Shown piece after piece: positions 15,157-22,492 of a DNA stretch of 22,508 nt. The notes beneath the pieces were generated by a model. That model was not told the DNA's origin, ran no database searches, and saw nothing but the letters and a program-made list of their open reading frames with translations. This DNA is from DASQWC01 sp035640475 (GTDB lineage Bacteria > Actinomycetota > JAICYB01). Position numbers and translations under genes: made by a program. Location of the stretch: NCBI GenBank assembly GCA_035640475.1, contig DASQWC010000032.1:1-22508 (forward strand), in the 5' to 3' direction. How positions within the stretch are numbered: the stretch's first letter is position 1; every line of letters begins with the position of its first letter.

Positions 15157-15447
15157 GTGGATCTACTTCATCCACCCGCCGCGCGAGAACTTTGCCGAGA
15201 CCATGACCGACGAAGAAAAGAACGTGTGGGGCGTCCACTTCGAGCGACTGAAGAAGCTCGTCGCAGACGGCGTGATGATCCTCGCGGGCCCAACGCTCGG
15301 CAACGTGAACACGGGAATCGCAATCTTCGAGGCACGGACGAAGAAACGGCTCGCATGATCATGAACGAGGATCCGGTGATCGCCGGGGGCTATGCCCGCG
15401 GCGAGCTGCGTCCCTTTGTCGTGTCGCTGCTACGTGGGCGCGACTGA
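15149..15447 (+). pseudogene. YCII-family protein, interrupted by one frameshift
   Basis: YCII proteins are small ferredoxin-like (dimeric alpha-beta barrel) proteins related to dehydrochlorinases; most have no known substrate. The first frame (15149-15358) reads MSEWIYFIHPPRENF, HFERLKKLVADGVMILAGPT and TGIAIFEA, then runs into RTKKRLA and a stop. The adjacent frame continues TDEETARMIMNEDPVIAGGYARGELRPFVVSLL to a stop at 15447, the usual YCII C-terminus. Joining at about 15329-15336 needs one missing base; the span of 299 bases is one short of a multiple of three. The repaired product would be about 99 aa, the family's normal length. It overlaps the rhodanese gene by eight bases, and its end overlaps the convergent membrane protein gene by 18 bases. 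Confidence 0.8.
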
Positions 15448-15876
15448 GCCGACGATTCTCATTCGACGCGCGCTGAGCGCGGACCAGAACGCGAAGCCCA
15501 AGATCGCTGTTCCCAGGGCGATGTCGAGGAACACGAATGTGTTCTGGAACACCGACAGGTCGGAGATCGAGATCCCGACGTAATGCAGGATGCTGATCAA
15601 TCCGCTGACGGAATAGAAGGCGAGCCACGGCGCCGCTTCCGGCCGGCGTCCCTGTCGGAAACGCAGATAGCCGATGATGCCCGCCGCAGTGAACAGGACC
15701 CAGGAGGCCGGAATCATCCACCTATCGATCCACGAGGAGACGGCCGGCGGGTTCGGCCCGGTGTAGTCGGAGAACCGAAGTGTGTTGTCGAGGTAGTGCA
15801 CGAAGGACTCGGCGATCGCGACACCCAACAGAACCTGCAGCACGGTCAGCGGCGTCTTCCGGTCGGTCGGTGTCAT
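15430..15876 (-). CDS. Small four-helix membrane protein of unknown function
   Basis: The 148-residue protein has hydrophobic segments at about 10-26, 52-72, 82-100 and 110-132, with short polar links (YLDNTLRFSDYTGPNPPAVSSW after the first) and a basic end. I do not recognise a family. ATG at 15876 has GAGGAGG eight bases upstream and a possible TACGCT -10 box further up. Its 3' end overlaps the convergent YCII gene. Topology resembles the membrane protein at 13278-13766, but I see no clear sequence identity between them. Confidence 0.72.
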   Translation of the reverse strand: MTPTDRKTPLTVLQVLLGVAIAESFVHYLDNTLRFSDYTGPNPPAVSSWIDRWMIPASWVLFTAAGIIGYLRFRQGRRPEAAPWLAFYSVSGLISILHYVGISISDLSVFQNTFVFLDIALGTAILGFAFWSALSARRMRIVGSVAPT

Positions 15877-15947
15877 ACGAGCGGCCTCCTCGACGAGATA
15901 GATCGCTCTAGCGTATGACCTCGCGGTCGGGGTCGTCCGCGACGCGT

Positions 15948-15953
15948 TAGGGT
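15948..15953 (+). promoter_or_regulatory. -10 box TAGGGT of the thiolase gene (leaderless)
   Basis: TAGGGT is followed by six bases and the GTG start at 15960, with no ribosome binding site. The surrounding GTTAGGGTC is the same as before the sugar isomerase gene. Confidence 0.5.
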
Positions 15954-15959
15954 CATCGC

Positions 15960-17141
15960 GTGAACGCAGCGTTGGTTCTCGACGCCGTCCGCACGCCGTT
16001 CGGTAAGTACGGCGGCGCGCTCTCCCACATCAGACCCGACGATCTCGCCGCCGCGACGCTGCGCGCGCTTCTCGACCGGCACCCGTCGCTCGATCCGGCG
16101 ACCGTGGACGACGTCGTCCTCGGCGACGCTAACGGCGCGGGTGAAGACAACCGCAACGTCGCGCGCATGGCCGCGCTTCTCGCCCAGATGCCGACGTCGG
16201 TGACCGGCGCAACCGTGAACCGGCTGTGCGGATCCGGGCTGCAAGCCGCGATGGACGCCAGCCGCGCGATCGAGACCGGCGATGCGAAGGTTGCAGTGGC
16301 CGGCGGCGTCGAGTCGATGAGCCGGGCCCCCTGGGTGCTCCTCAAGCCCGAACGAGGACTGCCGCGCGAGCACCAGACCCTGCACTCGACGACGCTCGGC
16401 TGGCGCATGGTCAATCCACTCATGCCCGAGCATTGGACGCTCTCGCTCGGCGAGAGCTGCGATCTGCTCGGCGAGAATTACGGGATCTCGCGCGACGAAC
16501 AAGATGCGTTCGCACTGGCGAGTCATCAAAACGCAGCCGCGGCATGGGAGAGCGGTGCGATGACCGAGGAGATCGTGAAAATCGCCGGCGCCGATCTCGA
16601 GCGCGACGAGTGCATTCGCGCCGATACGAGTCTGGAAGCGCTCGGATCGTTGAAGCCTGTGTTCCGGAAGGACGGCACCGTGACGGCCGGAAACTCGTCC
16701 CCGCTCAACGACGGCGCCGCCATGCTGCTGCTCGGTGACGAGTCATCGGCCGATGCCCTCGGCATCCAGCCGCTTGCCCGCATCGCCGGCCGCGCCGCCG
16801 CCGGCGTCGATCCGGACGTCTTCGGGATCGGTCCGGTCGAAGCTGCGAACAACGCCCTCGGACGCGCCGGGATCGGTTGGGGCGATCTGTCTGTCGTCGA
16901 GCTGAATGAAGCGTTCGCCGTCCAGTCGCTGGCCTGTCTGCGCGAGTGGCCGGACCTTGATCCCGCGATCGTCAACGTCAACGGCGGCGCGATCGCGATC
17001 GGCCATCCCCTCGGCGCCTCGGGCGTGCGCATCCTCGGCTCTCTCGCGCGTGAGCTGCGCCGTCGCGGCGGCCGCTGGGGGCTCGCCGCGATCTGCATCG
17101 GCGTCGGCCAGGGCCTCGCCGTCGTGCTCGAGGCCGCGTAG
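15960..17141 (+). CDS. Thiolase (acetyl-CoA acyltransferase), PcaF-like
   Basis: Thiolases split beta-ketoacyl-CoA with CoA or run the reverse condensation. The 393-residue protein has RTPFGKYGGALS at the start, GAGEDNRNVARMAALLAQMP, the nucleophile loop NRLCGSGLQA (C90), GGVESMSRAP, ELNEAFAVQSLA, NVNGGAIAIGHPLGASG with the catalytic His near 350, and CIGVGQG with the second Cys near 380. All catalytic residues are present. The GEDNRNVARMA block and the overall pattern resemble beta-ketoadipyl-CoA thiolase PcaF, but no other pca gene is present, so general fatty or aromatic acyl-CoA breakdown is equally possible. It could serve the crotonase/acyl-CoA dehydrogenase operon at 10699-13281. Confidence 0.92.
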   Translation: MNAALVLDAVRTPFGKYGGALSHIRPDDLAAATLRALLDRHPSLDPATVDDVVLGDANGAGEDNRNVARMAALLAQMPTSVTGATVNRLCGSGLQAAMDASRAIETGDAKVAVAGGVESMSRAPWVLLKPERGLPREHQTLHSTTLGWRMVNPLMPEHWTLSLGESCDLLGENYGISRDEQDAFALASHQNAAAAWESGAMTEEIVKIAGADLERDECIRADTSLEALGSLKPVFRKDGTVTAGNSSPLNDGAAMLLLGDESSADALGIQPLARIAGRAAAGVDPDVFGIGPVEAANNALGRAGIGWGDLSVVELNEAFAVQSLACLREWPDLDPAIVNVNGGAIAIGHPLGASGVRILGSLARELRRRGGRWGLAAICIGVGQGLAVVLEAA

Positions 17142-17165
17142 GCGGCGATCGGCTCCGCAACGCAT

Positions 17166-17540
17166 TCACAGCTTCGTCACCCGTTCGAGCGGAAACGGCG
17201 GCTGGGCGAGCGGCTTCACGGCCAGCCGCAAGAGCAGCAGCGGGTTGTCGTCGCCGGCGATGCGATTGAGGTGCAGCTCATCGCACCCGCGGCATCGATG
17301 CACGATCACCCACTCGCCGTCACCGCGCACCGAGATGGCGATCGGCTCCATCGACGATCCGCATCGAGCATCGCGGTCGCCGGGGACGTCGTCGTCCAAG
17401 TGCCGGCTCCACAGGCAATTCGGGCAGTGGTTGCGATGCGCCGTCCCGATCGCCTGCATTCCTACGTCGAGGCCGCACTGCCGGCACCGAAACGATTCGG
17501 GCGCGCGACGGCGGCCTTGCTGTCGCTGATCTCTCGTCAA
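17166..17540 (-). CDS. RNHCP-domain zinc-binding protein
   Basis: The 124-residue protein matches the RNHCP domain family, named after the motif seen here at residues 36-40 (HRNHCPNCLWS). Cysteines C19/C22 (CRQC), C39/C42 (CPNC), C60 and C83/C86 (CRGC) would form zinc-ribbon knuckles. Other landmarks are GDRDARCGSSMEPIAI, DGEWVIVHRC, LNRIAGDDNP and the closing PLAQPPFPLERV. The molecular function of the family is unknown; the zinc-ribbon layout suggests nucleic acid or protein binding. TTG at 17540 is the only plausible start before the first cysteine pair. It converges with the thiolase gene at a gap of 24 bases. Confidence 0.85.
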   Translation of the reverse strand: MTRDQRQQGRRRAPESFRCRQCGLDVGMQAIGTAHRNHCPNCLWSRHLDDDVPGDRDARCGSSMEPIAISVRGDGEWVIVHRCRGCDELHLNRIAGDDNPLLLLRLAVKPLAQPPFPLERVTKL

Positions 17541-17610
17541 CGCTGGACCTTTCGTTCAACGGAACGTGAAAAAGGCACGTGAATGCGCCTCGCGGGGTTC
17601 CGCTGAAATT

Positions 17611-17625
17611 CCGTCTGAGAGACGG
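17611..17625. repeat. Short perfect hairpin CCGTCT-GAG-AGACGG
   Basis: Six-base arms CCGTCT and AGACGG enclose a three-base loop. It lies in the divergent spacer between the RNHCP and lipoprotein genes, 18 bases before a larger inverted repeat. No U-run follows on either strand, so it does not look like an intrinsic terminator. Confidence 0.45.
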
Positions 17626-17642
17626 CTACCGGAGCAGCGCGA

Positions 17643-17695
17643 GAGCGCGAGAGATCACACGGACGGTCTGCAGAGTCACCACTCCTCTCGCGCTC
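17643..17695. repeat. Perfect 11-base inverted repeat with 31-base loop
   Basis: GAGCGCGAGAG (17643-17653) pairs exactly with CTCTCGCGCTC (17685-17695). The loop contains a smaller palindrome TCTGCAGA (17667-17674). With the hairpin at 17611-17625 it makes most of the 211-base spacer (17541-17751) structured. No coding sequence in this spacer can be supported. It could be an RNA element, a protein-binding site, or the leader of the RNHCP gene, which is read on the minus strand from 17540. Confidence 0.5.
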
Positions 17696-17739
17696 GAAGA
17701 ATTGCAGCGTAGCTCCGAGGCTTCGGGCACGCAACCGTC

Positions 17740-17745
17740 TATGTT
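17740..17745 (+). promoter_or_regulatory. -10 box TATGTT of the lipoprotein gene (leaderless)
   Basis: TATGTT is followed by exactly six bases and the GTG start at 17752; no ribosome binding site intervenes. If this is the promoter, the upstream inverted repeats are outside the lipoprotein transcript. Confidence 0.5.
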
Positions 17746-17751
17746 CGTTAC

Positions 17752-18381
17752 GTGTTGCGGATCCTTCTCGTCTTCAGCCTCACGGCGTGCATCGCGTGCT
17801 CGGACGACGAGGGTGCGAGCCCGACCGCCTCTCCGGCCGCCCCGCCGATCGCCGCCGACTGGTCTCACCTGAACGAGCTCGAGCCGATCGAGTCGGACGG
17901 CTTCCGGTTCGTCGATTGTGAGGGCGACGCACCGCTGCTCTGCGTCGAGGAGTCCGGCGACCCGGCCGGACTCGTCGAGTTGAAGCTCCTCGACCGCAAA
18001 CGCTTCGGCGACAACGCGCGCAGCCTCGACGCGATCGCCGCCGATCTCGAGCAGTCGTTCCGGACCGACCGCACCGACGGCTGTCCGCTCGGCTTCCGCT
18101 TCGAGATCAATCCACGAACAAAGCTGACCGTGGCGGGCGCCGAAGGAGTCAGAACCGACTGGTCGGTGCTCGACCGCGAGGGGAAGGAAGTGGAGCGCAC
18201 CCTCACGTATTTCGCGCTCGAGCCGGATCGTGTCGTCGTCTTCACCGCGAATTCGCTGAACGACGACGGTTGCCTCGCACGCGAGGGAGCCGAGTTCCAC
18301 ACGGACGCGCTCGGCCGGGCCGCTCCGCTCCTCGACCGGCTCGTCGCCGGTGCGAAGCTGCCGGCCGGCACGCTCCCATGA
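17752..18381 (+). CDS. Predicted secreted lipoprotein of unknown function
   Basis: The 209-residue protein starts with a short signal peptide (MLRILLVFSLTAC) ending in the lipobox LTAC, with C13 as the likely lipidated cysteine, then a Ser/Pro/Ala-rich linker up to about residue 40. The mature part has four further cysteines (VDCEGDAPLLC, DGCPLGF, DGCLAREG) that could form two disulfides. I recognise no domain. Its stop overlaps the ATG of the substrate-binding protein gene (ATGA), so the two products are made together and may act together at the outer face of the membrane. The signal peptide is short and has only one arginine, so the lipoprotein call is likely but not certain. Confidence 0.75.
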   Translation: MLRILLVFSLTACIACSDDEGASPTASPAAPPIAADWSHLNELEPIESDGFRFVDCEGDAPLLCVEESGDPAGLVELKLLDRKRFGDNARSLDAIAADLEQSFRTDRTDGCPLGFRFEINPRTKLTVAGAEGVRTDWSVLDREGKEVERTLTYFALEPDRVVVFTANSLNDDGCLAREGAEFHTDALGRAAPLLDRLVAGAKLPAGTLP

Positions 18382-19553
18382 CGATCACCAGGCGGGAAGT
18401 TCTCCGTGGAGGCCTCGGAGCAGCCGGTGCGTTCGCGCTGACGGCGTGCGGGATCCGAGGTACGCAGCAACGGCGTGTTGCGCGACGCTCACCTCTGCCC
18501 TCACCGTCGGGAAAGCTCTCAATCGCGACGTGGCCGCACTACATCGACGTCGACGCCGCAGGCCGTCGTCCGACGGTCGATCGGTTCGAACGCAAGAGCG
18601 GCATCGACGTCACGTACAAGGAAGTCATCGAAGACAACGAATCATTCTTCAGCACGATTCGCGGGCCGCTGTCACGAGACGAACCAACCGACTGGGACAT
18701 CGTCGTCGTCACCGACTGGCTCGTTGGCCGCATGCGCCGCCTCGGCTACTTGGAAGAGCTGCATCGTGACGAGCTGTCCACCGTCACGAAGCAGGTCGGC
18801 CCACTGTTCGAACGCAGCCCCGACGCTCCGCTCTACAGCGTTCCGTGGCAGGCCGGCATCGTCGGCATCGGCTACAACCGGAAGTTGACCAAGCAACCGA
18901 TCACGAGCTTCGGCGACCTCTTCGACCCGCTCTTCGAGGGCAAGGTCGGGATGTTTTCGGACATGCGCGACATGATCCACCTCACGCTGCTTTGGAAGGA
19001 CGTCGATCCGGAGGATGCCGAGCTCGAGGACGTCGAAGAGGCCAAGGATGCGCTCGTCAAACAGCGCAAGGACGGCCTCGTCCGGAGCTACTACGAGGAC
19101 GACTACGTCGACGCGCTGGCGAAGGGTGACATCGCGCTCGGTCTCGCCTACTCGGGCGACGTCTTCCAACTGCAGATCGACAACCCCGATTTGAAGTTCG
19201 TCGTCCCACGGGAAGGCGGAATGATCTTCGTCGACGAGATGGCCGTCCTCGCGGGAGCAAAACACCCGGGCGACGCGCACAAATGGATGAACTTCGTCTA
19301 CGAACCGAAGATCGCGGCGCAGATCACTGCGCAGATGCAATACATCACGCCGGTTCCGGCAGCCAGAGACGTGCTCCGAAAACGGGCAGCCGAGGCAACC
19401 GGTCAAGACAAAGCATCTCTCGAGATGGTCGCCTCGAGCCCGCTCGTCTTCCCGACCGCAGCCATGCGCAAGCGCATCCATCGCTATCGGGCGCTCGGTG
19501 AAGACGAAGAGCGTGTGTGGAACGAGATCTTCGCGGAGGTCGTCGAAGACTGA
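18378..19553 (+). CDS. Tat-exported polyamine-type solute-binding lipoprotein (PotD-like)
   Basis: Periplasmic-type binding proteins of the PotD/PotF group capture spermidine or putrescine for an ABC transporter. The 391-residue protein begins with a twin-arginine signal (TRREVLRGG, hydrophobic stretch, lipobox LTAC with C24). The mature part has KLSIATWPHYIDVD, FERKSGIDVTYKEVIEDNESFFSTI, DWDIVVVTDWLVGRM, LYSVPWQAGIVGIGYNRK, ALGLAYSGDVFQL, VVPREGGMIFVDEMAVL and HKWMNFVYEP, the standard order of the family. ATG at 18378 overlaps the lipoprotein stop as ATGA. The usual PotA ATPase and PotB/PotC permeases do not follow: the next gene is on the other strand. It may serve a transporter encoded elsewhere or act as a sensor; the true ligand is not shown. 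Confidence 0.9.
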   Translation: MTITRREVLRGGLGAAGAFALTACGIRGTQQRRVARRSPLPSPSGKLSIATWPHYIDVDAAGRRPTVDRFERKSGIDVTYKEVIEDNESFFSTIRGPLSRDEPTDWDIVVVTDWLVGRMRRLGYLEELHRDELSTVTKQVGPLFERSPDAPLYSVPWQAGIVGIGYNRKLTKQPITSFGDLFDPLFEGKVGMFSDMRDMIHLTLLWKDVDPEDAELEDVEEAKDALVKQRKDGLVRSYYEDDYVDALAKGDIALGLAYSGDVFQLQIDNPDLKFVVPREGGMIFVDEMAVLAGAKHPGDAHKWMNFVYEPKIAAQITAQMQYITPVPAARDVLRKRAAEATGQDKASLEMVASSPLVFPTAAMRKRIHRYRALGEDEERVWNEIFAEVVED

Positions 19554-19577
19554 ACCGACGACGCGTCGCCGCCCGGC

Positions 19578-20192
19578 TCAGTCGGTTCGTTCGGCCACGG
19601 TGAGCACCGTCGGAAGCGTACGTCCAAGGATTCTGTTCACGCGGTGCTGTCGCCGGACGGTGAATCCGGCGTTCTCGGTCAAGCGCCGCATGTCGGATCG
19701 CGTGGGCCAACGTGCTGTCTTCCGTGCTTGCGCACGGAGCAGACGGCTGCCGACCTCCGTGCGCGGATTGATCATCGCGACGAGCAGCACCCCGCCGTCC
19801 GATAGCACGCGGTGGAACTCGGCCACGGCCCGCGGCTGATCGAACCAGTGAAAGGCTTCGGTGCAGACCACGGCATCGACGACACCGTCCGCGAGCGGCA
19901 AGCAGCCCGAGTCGCCGAGGATCCACTCGACACGCGCCGACCGCGCAGTCGCATGCGCGAGCATGCCCGGCGACAGGTCACAGCCGCAGACGAGCTCCGC
20001 ATCGAGTTCTGCTCGCATCCGGGCGGCGAAGAGCCCGGTCCCGCATCCGACATCCAGGACACGCGTCGCACCGTACGCACGCAGCTCCTTGATCGCGAGA
20101 TCCTGCGCCGGACGATAGACGAGCCGCTGAAGCGGCGCAGAGTCGTAGACGTTCGCGACTCGATCGAACAAGCGAGTGACCGGCGAGGACAA
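19578..20192 (-). CDS. Class I SAM-dependent methyltransferase (UbiE/Methyltransf_11 type)
   Basis: The 204-residue protein opens with FDRVANVYD, as in UbiE-like enzymes, followed by motif I VLDVGCGTGLFAARM (about 45-59), motif II CGCDLSPGMLAHA, DSGCLPLADGVVDAVVCTEAFHWF and FHRVLSDGGVLLVAMIN. These form the SAM-binding core; the substrate region is short and undefined. The TTG start at 20192 lies seven bases after the stop of the UbiB/AarF-like gene on the same strand. The pairing with a UbiB-like protein hints at quinone or lipid methylation, but this is inference. No strong ribosome site is seen. Confidence 0.85.
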   Translation of the reverse strand: MSSPVTRLFDRVANVYDSAPLQRLVYRPAQDLAIKELRAYGATRVLDVGCGTGLFAARMRAELDAELVCGCDLSPGMLAHATARSARVEWILGDSGCLPLADGVVDAVVCTEAFHWFDQPRAVAEFHRVLSDGGVLLVAMINPRTEVGSRLLRAQARKTARWPTRSDMRRLTENAGFTVRRQHRVNRILGRTLPTVLTVAERTD

Positions 20193-20199
20193 TCTCAGC

Positions 20200-21750
20200 T
20201 CACGCAGTCTCTTCGGTGCCGAGCTCGGTGGTCATCGCATTCATGGCTTCCCCGTACTTACCCATGAAGTAGCCGAAGATCGGCTGGATCTCGTCGAGGA
20301 GATTCACATCCGGAGCCAGCGCGGCGGCGAAGCCGTTCAGGTACAGCAGATTCTTGAAGAAGAGAACGAGCTCTTTCGGCGCGACAAAGCCCGATCGGGA
20401 CAGCAGCCGGATGATCTGGCCGAGAGCTTCGGTGAGCTCGTTGAGATCGGCGGAACCGCCGCCAGCGCGGACCTCGATCTCCATCGCGCGCACGGCGTGG
20501 ACCTCCAGATCCTTCACGAGGCGATCGACATCCGCGTCCGGGGGAACGGCGCCGAACTCGCGCATGGCTTCGATCTGCCCGCGGACGTCGCTTTGCGCGA
20601 ACGCGAGCATGAACCGTACGAGCGACGCCCGTTGTTCGGCATTCAAGCGTCCGACGATGCCGAAATCGACGAGGGAGAAGTCGCCGTTCGGGTCGATGAA
20701 CACATTCCCGGCGTGCAGGTCTCCGTGGTACACCCCGTAGATCAGCGTTTGTTCGAGAACGCTTTGTATGGCGAGGCGCAAGAGCTTCTGTCCGTCGACC
20801 TTGCCTGGGTAGGTCTGCACCGCGTCCGTGTAGCGGACGCCGGGCACTCGCTCCATGACGAGGACATTCGACGCGACGAGATCCGGGATCGGGCGGGGGT
20901 AATTCACATAGTCGTGCCCTGAGCTCTCAGATGCGAGCGCAAGCTCGACGATGTTCACGGCTTCGAGACGGAAGTCGAGCTCTTCCAGAACGATCTGCGC
21001 GAACAGCTCGACGAATCCCGACAGGTTGGCCATACGAGCTTCCGGAAGCGCGCGCTCGGCTACCGCCGACATCAGCGCCATCACGCGGATGTCGGAGTAG
21101 AACTGGCGCCGAAGGCCCGGGCGCCGAACCTTCACAACGACTTCCGTTCCGTCGAGCAGCGTGGCCTCATGAACCTGCGCGATGGAAGCAGCAGCCATGG
21201 GTGCTGTGTGGAACGACGCGAAGAGCTCCAGTGGGTGCTCGCCGAAGGATCGTTCGATCACGCGCTCGGCGACGCCGGGATCGAGTGGCGCAACCTCATC
21301 GCGGCACCACTCGAACGCTTCGACCCACTCGTTCGGGAGGATGCCGCGTGCCGTGGCGATGAACTGCCCGAGCTTGACGTAGGCCGGGCCGCCGGCGGCG
21401 ACGAATTCCTGTGCGCGCTCGACGATGGATGTTGACGGGCGCCGTCCGCTCGGCTTGTCTCCGGCCCGGACACGCCGAGCCTCGTTGGCCGTGGCAAGCA
21501 CCTCGGCCAGGGCGCCCGGACCGGCTGCAGTCAGCAGGCGCCCGCCCGTGCGCGCGATCGCACCGAGGGTTTTCCATCCCAACGACGGCTCCGCCAAGTG
21601 CCGGGCTTTCCCGGACAGCTCCTCGCGATGCGGGCGGGCCTTCGCGAACCACACCTCGGCGTGCTCCTTCAGGCCCGTACGCGCCTCGGCCCACGGCGAG
21701 AAACGAAGAGCCTCGGACAGGTCGGGCAGCGGAGGGGCCGGCAGCGGCAA
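20200..21750 (-). CDS. UbiB/AarF/ABC1-family atypical kinase-like protein
   Basis: ABC1/UbiB proteins are kinase-like ATPases needed for quinone synthesis or lipid handling at membranes. The 516-residue protein has all diagnostic motifs: KLGQ (126-129) in GGPAYVKLGQFIATARGILP, the Ala-rich nucleotide loop AAAS (186-189) in place of a Gly-rich loop, VVVKVRRPG with K207, EELDFRLEA, the catalytic-loop motif HGDLHAGNVFI (342-352) and VDFGIVGRL (DFG 362-364). TTG at 21750 is chosen because GAGGAG lies seven bases before it; this site is inside the last codons of the TetR gene, so translation is probably coupled. The methyltransferase follows closely. Confidence 0.92.
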   Translation of the reverse strand: MPLPAPPLPDLSEALRFSPWAEARTGLKEHAEVWFAKARPHREELSGKARHLAEPSLGWKTLGAIARTGGRLLTAAGPGALAEVLATANEARRVRAGDKPSGRRPSTSIVERAQEFVAAGGPAYVKLGQFIATARGILPNEWVEAFEWCRDEVAPLDPGVAERVIERSFGEHPLELFASFHTAPMAAASIAQVHEATLLDGTEVVVKVRRPGLRRQFYSDIRVMALMSAVAERALPEARMANLSGFVELFAQIVLEELDFRLEAVNIVELALASESSGHDYVNYPRPIPDLVASNVLVMERVPGVRYTDAVQTYPGKVDGQKLLRLAIQSVLEQTLIYGVYHGDLHAGNVFIDPNGDFSLVDFGIVGRLNAEQRASLVRFMLAFAQSDVRGQIEAMREFGAVPPDADVDRLVKDLEVHAVRAMEIEVRAGGGSADLNELTEALGQIIRLLSRSGFVAPKELVLFFKNLLYLNGFAAALAPDVNLLDEIQPIFGYFMGKYGEAMNAMTTELGTEETA

Positions 21751-21754
21751 GAAA

Positions 21755-22447
21755 CTACTCCTCGTTCGAACTTGGGCTCTTACTTTCGGTAGGTTCCCGC
21801 AGACCGGGCCCGAGCGCGTTGATCCCGCCCGCGCTCAGGCCTCCCCACACGAAGGCCGTCAGGTAGTCGACGAGGTCCCGGCGCGACATCGTCGGACGCG
21901 CCAACCACCACTCCGCGCCGCAGATGACCGTCCCCAGGATCGAAAACGCCCAGACCTCGGATGGCCCAGTGTCGGTTCCGGCCGCGCGTAGCGCCGTGCG
22001 CAACACGAGCGCGAGCTGGAGGCCGAACTGCGCGATCAGGCGCTGCTCGATGAAGCTCGATGCGGCGCCGCCCACACCTCGAACCAAGAACCGATAGACC
22101 TGAGGGTCCCGCTCGACGAACTCTACGAAGGTATCGATGGCCGATCGCACCATCTCGCGGGGATGGCGATCGCCCTCGAAGGCGGCGAGCACCTCGGGCA
22201 TGAGTCGGCTCAAATAGTTCTCCGCAAGCGCTCCGGCCAGCCCGGCCTTGTCCCCGAAGGTCGCGTACAGCATCGGCTTTGTGAGCCCCGCCTCGCGGGC
22301 GATCTCATCCATCGAGGCGTCCGGACCCACAGCGCGGACGGCGCGGACGGTGGCCTCGAGGAGCTCGGCCCGGCGGCGGTCGCGATCGGGCGCCGGGCCC
22401 GGGGGACGACCGACGCGCGGGCGCCGACGACGACTTGCCAAAGTCAT
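21755..22447 (-). CDS. TetR-family transcriptional regulator
   Basis: The 230-residue protein has a basic N-terminal tail, then the TetR HTH: RRAELLEATVRAVRAVGPDASMDEIAREAGLTKPMLYATFGDKAGLAGAL (about 25-74). The C-terminal ligand/dimer domain follows, with FVEFVERDPQVYRFLVRG and GAEWWLA, a pattern common in TetR regulators of lipid and acyl-CoA genes. ATG at 22447 has a TACTCT box six bases upstream, so a leaderless transcript is likely. It heads a set with the UbiB-like and methyltransferase genes and is divergent from the gene at the right edge; palindromes overlie both promoters, which suggests autoregulation and control of the divergent gene. Confidence 0.9.
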   Translation of the reverse strand: MTLASRRRRPRVGRPPGPAPDRDRRRAELLEATVRAVRAVGPDASMDEIAREAGLTKPMLYATFGDKAGLAGALAENYLSRLMPEVLAAFEGDRHPREMVRSAIDTFVEFVERDPQVYRFLVRGVGGAASSFIEQRLIAQFGLQLALVLRTALRAAGTDTGPSEVWAFSILGTVICGAEWWLARPTMSRRDLVDYLTAFVWGGLSAGGINALGPGLREPTESKSPSSNEE

Positions 22448-22453
22448 AAACCT

Positions 22454-22478
22454 AGAGTAACTTACTGCTAGTATCTAG
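22454..22478. promoter_or_regulatory. Divergent promoter with TetR-type palindromes
   Basis: AGTAA-C-TTACT (22456-22466) is a perfect inverted repeat overlapping the minus-strand -10 box TACTCT (22459-22454) of the TetR gene. A further half-site AGTA (22470-22473) pairs with TACT (22463-22466) and overlaps TAGTAT (22469-22474), a good -10 for the rightward gene; CTAG-TAT-CTAG (22468-22478) is also symmetric. Binding here would shut both directions, as usual for TetR autoregulators. Confidence 0.55.
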
Positions 22479-22492
22479 TCAAGGAGGGTGCC

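Noticed and set aside
17615..17620. CTGAGA, a string also found in TPP riboswitches
   Set aside because: The other conserved TPP elements are absent, and the bases belong to a simple hairpin.
19559..19568. Palindrome CGACGCGTCG between the binding protein and methyltransferase genes
   Set aside because: The palindrome leaves almost no loop and has no U-run, so it does not support an intrinsic terminator; such GC palindromes are common by chance here.
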